DNA of 64,000 nucleotides, from contig NC_051444.1 in assembly GCF_001649575.2 (NCBI RefSeq), forward strand, positions 21,688,425 through 21,752,424, written 5' to 3'. A program made the position numbers and the translations under genes. The notes below the pieces were generated by a model. It made no database searches, was not told the origin of the DNA, and saw only the letters and a program-made list of their open reading frames with translations. Positions 1 through 15,000 of this stretch are shown here, piece after piece (the first letter of the stretch is position 1; each line of letters opens with the position of its first letter). This DNA comes from Kryptolebias marmoratus (lineage: Eukaryota; Chordata; Actinopteri; Cyprinodontiformes; Rivulidae).

Positions 1-175
1 AGTCCTGGTCCTGTAGGGCCACCATCCTGCAGGTTTTAGGTTTTAAGTGTTTCTCTGCTTTGAATGACTGAGTGATTAACAGGCTTCTGTAAAACTCGAA
101 GACCTGCTGAAGAGCAGGGAACCAATGAAAACAAGCAGGACAGTGGCCCTCGAGGATCAGGATTGGACACCACTG
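1..175. mobile_element. Angel/hAT-like palindromic repeat, cut by window edge
   Basis: The segment ends in CCCTCGAGGATCAGGATTGG and begins with a diverged reverse complement of that end. This is the typical pattern of teleost Angel-like palindromic non-autonomous elements. A second, better preserved copy lies at 6965-7151. The left end is missing because the window starts inside it. The family name is recalled from memory; the inverted symmetry is visible. Confidence 0.6.
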
Positions 176-803
176 CGACGGAGCGAAAACAAAGCATAGC
201 TCCATGACATGACCAACACACAGTTCAGATCCTGTTCCACTAGAAACCAGCAGTGTTCAGTTAGACAAATACAACGTGATATGGGTTCCCTTAAAACTCA
301 TCTGCTGGCTGCTGAACGCTTTGAACCTCGTCAGTGAAGATTATTGTTTTTCATTAGCGAAGCTCATGTCTCAAAAAAATTGGGTTATTAGAAAAGATAA
401 AAACTGTAGTTACAGTTTTGGTTTAAGAGTCCACTTTTTATTTCTACCGGATCTGAATAAATTACCACTGATTAGAGCGACCGTAAAGAGATGCGTGATT
501 GTGATTTTGACAACAGCCATTAATCAGGTCTTTCCAACTAATTTTGTTGAATAGCAGACGCAGTACTTGTGGGGTTATGTAATGTTCTTTTTCAATCAAG
601 CCTCCACTATAGTGTCATAAAACTTTGCAATAAAAGTCTAAAAAGTTCAAGTTGGTGAGTGATGATGTAGTAAGAGCAGGTACCTGTACATTTCAACATT
701 ACAGCTTAATTGCAGTCACAATTTTTTAGTTTCAGTGGTAAAGCGTGTGTCCAATCCTCCTAAGTATTACCTTGTCCATGTGTCCCTCAGTGGACTGAGC
801 AGA
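176..803. other. Sequence upstream of the ubap1l start; possible 5' intron and UTR
   Basis: No coding region is recognised. A splice acceptor (TTTTTTAGTTTCAG) ends at 735, and the following bases run into the ubap1l start codon at 804. The first visible coding exon therefore probably begins at 736 and is preceded by a 5' untranslated exon upstream or outside the window. The reading frame stays open from 735 to 804, but no ATG occurs in that stretch. Confidence 0.45.
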
Positions 804-6084
<5,281 letters not shown>

Positions 6085-6219
6085 CAAAAATCACCAAATG
6101 TATGACTGCAGATCAACCGCATCCTAAACCGTTATTTACTTCAGGAAAATCTGAAGCGTGTGGAAAAAGAAGAAAAAAACAGATATTGTAAAAGCACTTT
6201 TTATTACTTGAACAGCAGC

Positions 6220-6225
6220 AATAAA
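6220..6225 (+). terminator. Candidate ubap1l polyadenylation signal AATAAA
   Basis: A canonical AATAAA lies about 135 bp after the ubap1l stop codon, a plausible distance for a short 3' UTR. Other A-rich hexamers follow farther downstream. Confidence 0.45.
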
Positions 6226-6964
6226 GTAGAATGCTCAATATATTTGGAACATTTGTATTTATTTAAACTTTACTTCTGTATTCATGACTTTGCATTCATA
6301 CTTTTTTGGTACAAAATCAATCTGTTTAAACTCTTTTCTGTATAATTCTGAAAAAAAAGTCCCAGTAATTGTAACAATGGTGCTAGGATTTATTAAAGCT
6401 ACAAATCTACACAAATTGATTCGTTTGAAAAACTGTGTATCTGACAGCATGAACATTTCACAACCCTTTTCAGGATTGGTTTTCAATAAAAGAAAACAGA
6501 AAAAAAAAGATTAAATATCCATTTTTGGACATGCACTTCAGTCATGAAGTGTTACAGAGATGTTTCATGTCAAAAACACAAATGTAAAAATGTGAAGTGT
6601 CTGGGAAATTGCAGGTTCAACAAGATGCAAATGAAGCAGCAATTCTTCTGAAGCAGGTCAATAAGGAGACACTTTGGTAAGAGTAAAGCAGAGGACCGTA
6701 GCTGCGTGGATGTATCTGTCTTCATTATTTGAGCTTTCAAAGATGGAAAAAAATGGGATTTTCAGTTAATACAGACAGACTGCATGCAGTCCTCTGAAAA
6801 GCAAACTATGTATGAGCCATTGAAGATGAGGCTACACATCAGTAAAAAATAGACTGGTTAAAAACTGACATGAGTGGAAAGGGGGCAAAAACAACCAATT
6901 TCATCACAAAGAGGAGGAAACATGAAAACGAGAAACAAAAGAACGGGTGAAGAACATAAACCAG

Positions 6965-7151
6965 TGATTCCCAACTTCAGTCCTCGAAAGGAACACTATC
7001 CTGCATGTTTTAGATGTTTCTCTGCTCTTCAGCAGGTCTTTAAGTTCTGCAGAAGCCTGTTGATCACTCACTCACTCAAATCAGGTGTGTCAAAGCAGAG
7101 AAACAACTAAAACATGCAGGATAGTGTTCCTCGAGGACGAGTTGAGAATCA
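6965..7151. mobile_element. Angel/hAT-like palindromic MITE, complete
   Basis: The first roughly 58 bases (from TGATTCCCAACTTCAGTCCT) are matched by the reverse complement of the last 58 (ending GACGAGTTGAGAATCA). Both arms contain CACTATCCTGCATGTTTTAG. The short core contains TCAGGTGTGTCAAAGCAG, typical of fish Angel-like elements. There is no coding capacity, so this is a non-autonomous copy. It is related to the fragment at 1-175. Confidence 0.8.
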
Positions 7152-7856
7152 TTGACATAAACAACACCATTAGTGGGCATATTTGAATATTTACCATTCT
7201 TAAATTCACTCCACCTCTTTATTTCCACTCTTTTTCTGAAAGACACAGAAGTAAGATGTACTGTAAATAGATATGAGCAGTATGGTAAGAAAAACGGGGT
7301 GGAATTCAAATTGTTACCAAGTTGCACTCCTGTTTGTAGGAACTTGTCATTTTAAAAGCCACATTTGGGTTAAACTCACTGTTTTCTGGGGATTTCTGGT
7401 TCTGCTTCACACACTGCTATGCACTTTGTCAAGATTAGGCATTAAAGGAACAAGCTTAAAATCAATGCTGATGTTTAGAACACACTGATAACCACATCAC
7501 TGTATCCTTTTCTTGTCTTAGTGGCTCTGCCTCCTCAGCAAGACACGAAACCTTTCGCACACATAAACCAGGCATCCTGCTGAAACACATTACTTTGGAA
7601 GTTGTGCTGTCTGACACAAAGAAATGTTCATGTAAGCACAAAACATAGCCATCAATGAGCCTTAGCCACCATTATCAACACACTGTAAAGAGCAATTTCC
7701 ATGCTACTGTAGACTTTTTGCTTCATGTCTCATTACCTTGGGATTTATTATTTCACACTTTCTGAACATCTCCAATGGAAAGTCTTTTACTGTGAAACAC
7801 AAAATCTGCACTCTGAATCAAACTGCGTGCATTTCTGAAACTATCACCTGTGTTTA
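7152..7856. other. Intergenic DNA between convergent ubap1l and kbtbd13
   Basis: Together with 6226-6964 this is the ordinary AT-rich spacer between the two convergent 3' ends. No gene or RNA is recognised outside the two flanking MITEs. Confidence 0.5.
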
Positions 7857-7859
7857 TTA

Positions 7860-8452
7860 GGCTCCCTTCACACTGGATGACAACCCTAATTCAATGGTCT
7901 TGGTGAGGTTTCAAGTGCATATTAAGGACACAGTGGGCTTCCCATTATGAGTGACAGAGCGTGATAGGTCACGGAGAGTTTTGAGCACAAAACTTCAGTG
8001 GCAAGGTTGCGGTGTTTTATCATCGTGGTGGCAGCATATCGGGGGCCTGGGGTGAAACATGGTGGCAGCGAATCCATGATGTCGGGCCCTCATCCTTCGA
8101 TGTGGCTTGTTCACAGAGAATTTAAAGCAGGACCTGCCACAATGACCTCACGCCCATGCTACGACTGTAATCTTGACAAGGTTATGTTAATAAGTAAACG
8201 TGGTACCTGCAGCCTCGTCCTCACATACTCTGAGAGAGAGTCATGCCAGGCATAGTAAGCAGGGTTAGGATGCAGGTGAGCGTCTCAGGGACACTGGATA
8301 TAACAGGGGAAAATCCATCTGGTGAGTACAAAGACAGCATCATGATTGCTCTCACGCTGAAGCAGTTTTTCTTCCAAAACTATCGCGATCCAGCTGTGTT
8401 CTAAGAGGCCGTGTAGGTTGTAGCGGGGTTGCCATCTTGTGTGAAGGGGGCC
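7860..8452. mobile_element. PIF/Harbinger-like MITE, 593 bp, with TTA target duplication
   Basis: The left end reads GGCTCCCTTCACACTGGATG and the reverse complement of the right end reads GGCCCCCTTCACACAAGATG. The similarity continues through CAACCC, giving terminal inverted repeats of about 27 bp with a few mismatches. The element is flanked directly by TTA at 7857-7859 and 8453-8455. A 3-bp TWA duplication plus ends starting GGC fits PIF/Harbinger elements. No transposase is encoded, so it was mobilised in trans. Confidence 0.75.
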
Positions 8453-8775
8453 TTAGTGGTTGGTTACCAAAAACTTTGGAAAGACATCAACAGAACAGAA
8501 CATTCTGGTTTATTAGAACTTTTTTTTAATGTTTTGTTCATTTTTCTGTTATCAATCAACTGCTGTGAGCTACAGACTGAGGCTGTGAACAAGACAAATC
8601 TTCAGACAAAGTAAAGCTTGTCTCATGTGGCAAAGTACACTGAATCAGAGCTGAAGCATTTGATTCAACTGTAATTTGTGTCGTTTGGCATAAAATGTCA
8701 ATTAATTTTTCCTTGCATGACTTTGTAGACTTTTCTCCTTAGAAGATGACCAATAAGACCGAAGAGGAGCAGCTC

Positions 8776-10275
8776 TTAGAGGTTATCAGGACACTCTAAG
8801 GTCAATCTGGAACATGCACTGAGGTTTCTGATAGTTTGTTTTGTAGTCAAATCTGGACAGTTTTCCATGAGCGAGACAGTGGCTTTAGGAAACCTCATCA
8901 GAAATGTATATATGGATCCAATTCTGCCAAAACCTTCCATCTGCCGTCTCACTTGCCACCTGTTATTTTCCACTATGTACTCAGTGGTCACATGTCTGCT
9001 GAGGGTGAACACAGAGTCCCCTCTGACCACAGCCGTGAACAGAGAGCCCTTGCTGTTCCCGTACTGACCAGGCATGGCCGTCCACTGCCCTGAGGTCAGA
9101 TTGTAGCAGTCCATCACGCACAGTAAGAAGTCATTGCAAGGTCCGTTTCGCATCACATAGAGATTATCCTTATGAGCCACCATGTATAGACCATAGCTGT
9201 GCTGACGAATGAGCGTAGTGACCAGAATCCACCGATCTTCATCAGGCAAGTACTCACAGATATCTGTGGCCCCCTTTCCTCTCCAGAGGCAGATAAAAAT
9301 CCTGCTCATAGCTACAGTAGACACTACAGAGGCGGCCGGGCAAGGCAGGGGAGAGACAAAACCCCAGCTCCCCTCAGACACCCTGAAGTGCTCCACAGAT
9401 GAGAGGACTTTCATGTTGTTCTTCCCTCCCAGAGCATAAAGGCAGCCCTCGTGACCAATCAGGGTGAAGTTGTATCGCAGCTGCTGAGGACCACAGATGG
9501 TCGACCAAGACTTATCTGTTGGGTTGTAACAGAATCCAGCCTCCACCACCCTCTTACTCACATCATGCACTCCTCCGATGATGTACAGCTTGTTGTCGAG
9601 GACGGCCACGCCTGCCATGGTGGTGCTGGTGCTGGGAGGCAGATGTGTGAGGACCCTCCACTCATTTTGTCCCTCATCCAGGTAGCAGACAGTCCTCTGG
9701 ATGTCGCGCAGCAGCTCAGAGGACGGAGAGTGGCTGCACACTGCCATGTAGCTGCTTGGGAGAAGAGACTCGATATATTCTACCAGTTTGCTGGGCAAGG
9801 TGTGCACCTCCTCCTTCAGTTCAGTATACATGTCTCTGATGAATAGGGCTGAGCGGTGGGACAGCTCCCACACCCCGTAGGTGGCAGCTGTGTGGTACAT
9901 GAGCACACAGTTTTCAGAATTGACGATACTGATTAAGTGTTTGGTGAGAACTGGAACCTGGAGGAAAGCCGTGCACTCAATGGCTTCCACAATCTGATCA
10001 CTGTCGAGCGTGGGTCGCTCCCCACGCAGCACCTGCAGCAGGACCAGAAACCCAAGAGCTCCAACGGACTGCAGCTGGATCTCCTCCTGTCTGCACTCCC
10101 TCATTCCTGACTGAAACAGGGCTCTGAAATACTCACAGTTCTCAGTAACAGTGGTTTTATCAGTTGTGAAAACGCTGCCATTAATGTTGACCCTCAGCCT
10201 GCCTGATGCTTCACAGTGTTCTGCCTGGGAACAGCTGCTGGACTCCATCACCGCCACGCTGCAGTCCTTCATCAC
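8776..10275 (-). CDS. kbtbd13: Kelch repeat and BTB domain-containing protein 13 (KBTBD13)
   Basis: One uninterrupted 499-codon ORF encodes a BTB-BACK-Kelch protein. KBTBD13 is a substrate adaptor for CUL3 ubiquitin ligase in striated muscle, is linked to nemaline myopathy NEM6, and is single-exon in mammals too. The BTB fold occupies about residues 27-120 (CEYFRALFQSGMRE). The BACK-like helices follow to about residue 190. About five Kelch blades lie at roughly 218-257 (NKLYIIGGV), 268-305 (CLYALGG), 322-350, 370-403 (NLYVMRNGP, TSGQWTAMPGQ) and 418-442. Strings such as CYLDE, NSKGSLFTAVVRGD and YGLYMVAHKDNLYV match mammalian KBTBD13 closely. It is about 40 aa longer than the human protein at both ends combined. 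Translation might instead start at Met10 (10248), since the family's own start lies nearer the BTB fold. The gene is divergent from rasl12 and convergent with ubap1l. Confidence 0.95.
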   Translation of the reverse strand: MMKDCSVAVMESSSCSQAEHCEASGRLRVNINGSVFTTDKTTVTENCEYFRALFQSGMRECRQEEIQLQSVGALGFLVLLQVLRGERPTLDSDQIVEAIECTAFLQVPVLTKHLISIVNSENCVLMYHTAATYGVWELSHRSALFIRDMYTELKEEVHTLPSKLVEYIESLLPSSYMAVCSHSPSSELLRDIQRTVCYLDEGQNEWRVLTHLPPSTSTTMAGVAVLDNKLYIIGGVHDVSKRVVEAGFCYNPTDKSWSTICGPQQLRYNFTLIGHEGCLYALGGKNNMKVLSSVEHFRVSEGSWGFVSPLPCPAASVVSTVAMSRIFICLWRGKGATDICEYLPDEDRWILVTTLIRQHSYGLYMVAHKDNLYVMRNGPCNDFLLCVMDCYNLTSGQWTAMPGQYGNSKGSLFTAVVRGDSVFTLSRHVTTEYIVENNRWQVRRQMEGFGRIGSIYTFLMRFPKATVSLMENCPDLTTKQTIRNLSACSRLTLECPDNL

Positions 10276-12056
10276 GTCTCCAGCCAGACTGCAAGGTTAG
10301 TCCAAAAGAGGTTTGATGCTCAGGAAACTACAGCCCACAACTTGTTTGTTGCAGTGAAAGTGAAAGTATCCGATCTTAGATCAAGCGGTCTCTAACTGGG
10401 TATTCATTGTGTTTTCGCAGCTCTGAGAACAACCTCTATACGCAGCAGCTGCAGCCAATGTGTGGCACCGTCCAAGTGCATTAGGATGACACGCAGCCAG
10501 AGCAGAAAGACGAGCTGGATGGTGGCATGGAGGCTGTAGACGTGCTGCTAATTCCCTCTGTGTTTGTGCCTGACAGTCGTGCAACAGCTGAAGGTCTGAC
10601 CTTGAGTATCAGATGCAAATAAATGAAACAATGGTCTCAGTTCTGTGGGTCAGATATTGTGCATACCAACACTTCAACACTCAATGTTTTCATAGGACAA
10701 GTAGACTTCATGAAGCATGCAGGACTTTGTCCATGTTCCGACAGGACTGAGTCACCTTTTTACTGGAAAATGTAAAGTTAAAGTGGGAAGAGGGTCTGCA
10801 CGTTCTTGGTAAAGGTGAATCACGTTTCTCCATCTGGTTTTAGATCACAGTTCCCAAATTATTATTTATTTTTCAAGAAAAAACATTAAATTCAAGTATG
10901 AAGTATCTAATGTCTACCAGGGCATTGAGAGTTTTAAATGACTAAAACTAGTCTCTGCTTGAGATTTTTTTTGAGCAGATAAGTTAAACAATACTAAAAA
11001 TAAGTAACAGAATATAAACATAAAAAAACACCTGTGATATTGGAAGCTGAGCCAGTGGCAGGAGTTTACGTTACTTAGGAAAGAACAGCGGTTTTACAGC
11101 AGGGTGGAGGGTTCAGGGAGGACTGACAGCATGATAAAGCGTTCCCTCTACCCCTTAAAACTCTTTCTGAGAAGGAACCTGTAGCAGGGATGCACCTGCT
11201 TCTTGGCTACCACAAACAGTGTGTTTTCTTTAGCCATCTGCACAGACAAGCCCTATGTGGTCATCTTCATTAGCAGCATTTCCTTCAAGTGAGCCTAGTT
11301 TTGTGTCAACTTACAGCATTTGGTATGACACATTAGATGGTGCAGCTTTCTTCAATTTTTTTGCTTTGAAAATTATTTTTACTTTAATGTGAGGCAAGCT
11401 CAGAAATGATACAGCTGCTAACATCTGGATTTTGTTTAGCTAATGTTTCTGAAAGTACTGGTTGAGGCTTCAAAACAAAACTATGTTTCAGTGCTACATT
11501 AATATATATTGTTATGTTTTTTTGTATGTGTGTGTGTGTGTGTTTGTTTGTCAGAGTGGGGGCTTTAATGATTTATGAATACAAATGTCCTCTGGTGCCT
11601 GGAAAATCTGGGTCTGTCCCTGTACGAAGGGAAAACAAACTGAGCTCCAAAAATGTGAATAGAAGGATGTTTGAGGCCTCTCATGAGTTATACTAACATC
11701 CAGCTGTACAAATGTCCTCTAAAGTCTAAATAACCTCAGTGCAGTGAGTCATCAGACATTTTCACTTACTTTGGTTCAGCTTTTACTGGATCTGTTTGAA
11801 GTCTTTTTGCCTAAAATGGAGAGATGGGTGCGTTAGCTGCACACGACACTATTTCTTCCGTACTGGGAGCAGCAGATTCAGAGTGACCACAGGTCGGGAG
11901 TATCATCAGTCCTCCCTTTTTATTGTGTTTGCTTTTCTGCAAGGAGAACATGTATTTTTCTGTCCCAGCTGTTCCGTGCGGACATCTCGACACTTCACCA
12001 GCTGAGTCCGAGGACAACTGTTGGAAATAAGAGTCCGCCTCAGCCTGAACCTAACC
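10276..12056. promoter_or_regulatory. Divergent intergenic region between kbtbd13 and rasl12
   Basis: The two start codons face away from each other across about 1.78 kb, so both promoters must lie here. A consensus MEF2 site, CTAAAAATAA, is at 10994-11003. CAGCTG E-boxes are at 10446-10451, 10585-10590 and 11412-11417, and a CCAAT is at 10455-10459. MEF2 plus E-boxes fit muscle expression of kbtbd13, but such short motifs also occur by chance. A short TG repeat lies near 11524-11541. I see no other gene here. Confidence 0.4.
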
Positions 12057-15000
12057 ATGTCAGTGATGTTTGGAAAGGCGAAGCCATGCGCTGAATGTAA
12101 CCTGGTGCTGCTCGGTGTGATGGGCTGTGGGAAATCAGGTCGGAGTTTTCAATCTTCACTGGGTAAAAGTAGGATCTGCCTACTTGTTCTTGGAAATAAG
12201 ACATTTTTCTTGAATTTTAATTGTATTTCTGTGCAGTTTCCATCATGATTGTTTTCGTTTCTGCTATTTTCATTAATTCTGAGTTAATTATTGTGTTTTT
12301 TAGCTATGAACGCAATAGTCCAAGTGAAAACTTTACACAGGAGTTTGTTTTATCAGATAATCAGTTCCATGATTCCCGAGGGTAAAAGTGATTGTTTATG
12401 TAGCAGTGATTTTTCTCAGGACTCTCACTGGCCCCCTGCTCCCTTGAGACTCCACAACCACTCTCACGGACCTTTTTATGTCTTTTTTTCCTATTTTACA
12501 GCACTCACAGTCAAATTCCTCACAAAACGCTTCATCAGTGAATACGACCCTTATTTAGGTAAGCCTTCTTTCCTGTAATTATGATAAAAAGACATGTAAA
12601 AAGAGTAAAGTTGCTCTATATTTAGTTTCTAAGGTGTGATTATTTGCACCTGGTGCACTGCCTATTAATCAGGAGTGGAAATTATACTAAAATAATCTCC
12701 TCAAGTAAAAGTACAATCACTGTGATGATTTTTACCTTTAGTACAAGTAAGATTGCAAGTGTAAAACTGAAAAGAAAGTAAAAAGTACTTCATTTAAAAT
12801 GGGAGCATTTATTTATGCAATTGAATGAAAATCTTTACAGATTAAAGTGAAAAAACAAAATAACACATGTTCATGCATACATTTGAGGGATATAATTTAT
12901 CATTTCAGTGCAAACCATCCCATAGTGATCAATATGTCCAGTAACAAAGCCTGTTAAATAAACCACAATGCAGCTGAAATAAAAACTCGTACATTGCCTT
13001 TATTTTGGTTACAGCTCCTTCTTGTGGCTATTCTTGCACACAGAGACATGAGGCAACATAAACATGACAGGTTTGTCCATACTTCAGTCAGTCCCATGCT
13101 TGTGTTGAAAATATAGCTCAGACTTATTTAAAATAGGGTCGCTAAGTCCAGTCATTTTGTTTTCTGCAGTAGACAGTGTTTAGCTCTCTTTCTGTTTTCG
13201 AAAGTTTAATGTCCAAAGGAAGCAGGGCTGAGCCCAGTCTGTCATCAGCTGCCATCTAACGCTGTGATTCTCATGAGATGAGGATGGAAAACCACTGAGT
13301 TGTGAAACATCAAATGGGGAGCCTTGAGATTAATCTCAGAAATTAAATTGAAATTTAAAACTGCTGCATCTTTTTTTTTTTTTTACCATAATTGCTACTA
13401 GAGGCAAATGCAGTAGTCATAAATGGAATAAAAAAGCAGTTTGTGTCCTCATTATTTTTGTTTAATTGGCTTATTAGTCATGTTTGTGTACTTCAGCCAG
13501 CAGTAGTCAGGTCAGAAGTCTCTGCCACAGTTATTATTTTGTGGTTCGGAAACAGAAAAGTCTGGAAACCACTGATCTAAAAGTCATTAGTTGTTCTGAG
13601 AGCGGCATTCTCAGGGCTCTGATGTTCCCAAGAACAAGATGAAAACTTCTCAAAATGTTATCGCTCCCTGTTTCTAAAACCAATCCTCTAGACATTTACT
13701 GTATGTTTTTTTCTAAAAGTTTGGAAGTAAAAAGGAGCTAAAAGGTCGATCTCCAGCCATGATGTTACATCATCACATAATTAATAAAAATATCATCCAG
13801 AACCTACAGAATATGTGGGTGGTCAAACATTAAATTAGCTCTTTAAAATTAACTTTCAGTATCAGATTATTTGTGTTTTAATATTTACTTGTCATTCACA
13901 CATTCTGTTGGGAGAATACTCAACATTTGTGAAAATCTTGTTGGCTTTTCTGCCCTTTGTGTGTTTCAGAGGACATCTATTCATCAGAGGAAGTTGTGGA
14001 CCACCAGCCTGTCACGGTGAGAGTGATGGACACCTGCGACCAGGTGCGAACCACACAGTGAGACAAACATAACATAAGCTGACAAAATTAGTCACCATTT
14101 TGGATTCAGTTTATATCAGATATGTGTATGTTGGAGCAACAAACCACAGTTTGATTATTATTTGATGGTAGTTATCAATGTTATTCTCATTCATTTTTTG
14201 TTTGATTGTCTTGTGATTTTTTTTTTTCTTCTTTTAAATTTTACCTAGCCATTTTGATGAGGTTAGGGGATTGACAGTTATTGTCCCATAAATGGTAATT
14301 CAAACTTTCAGCAGCAGCTATATGTTGCATTCATTTCTGGATAAAGTCCCCCCTCTGCTGGTGAAAGTGTCCCCACCTCTGAGGTCTCACTGAGACAAAT
14401 CACAGCAATGAAAACAAGAGTCACAACTGAAGAAACTCTTTTCTTTAAATCTCCCAACTCAAATAAAAGGCTAGTTTCAATTAACACGGAGAATTAATCT
14501 TAGCTTTTTTAACATTTTTTTGTTTATTTTACCCAATCTTCAGCCTAACTGTCTACATGTGACAGTATTGGGACAATCCGCCTCTGGGTCCATCTTTTCT
14601 GCTAACACTAATAATTAGCAGTAATGTTTCCTCTAGGTTTAGATTTAAGAAACTTGTCACAGAGCTGCTGGAACCTGCAGTGAGGGTTTATAATCCAGTG
14701 AGTGAAGCAAACTTCCCTTTTAAATTCAGTTTAAACTGCAGGAGCTCACTGACCGAGCAAGTCAGTGTTCTTCTCGTCAAAGTTTAAAGTTTAGACTTCA
14801 AAAATGAAGAAGAAAGCAAAAAAAAGCTCACTCTAAAGTTTAGAGATAGCATGAATTAAACATTTCCTTTTTCACCTCTTTTCATTTTTTAGGCTCTATC
14901 CTCTTGTGGTTTTTCTTAGCCCATTTCAGCAAACATGATTGAAGCTATTCTGGCTGGTAATGAGGTAAACAAACTTGTGCTGTAATATATTTCAAACAAG

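Noticed and set aside
8836..9846. Plus-strand ORFs up to 131 codons opposite kbtbd13
   Set aside because: They are antisense shadows of the Kelch ORF, with no family resemblance.
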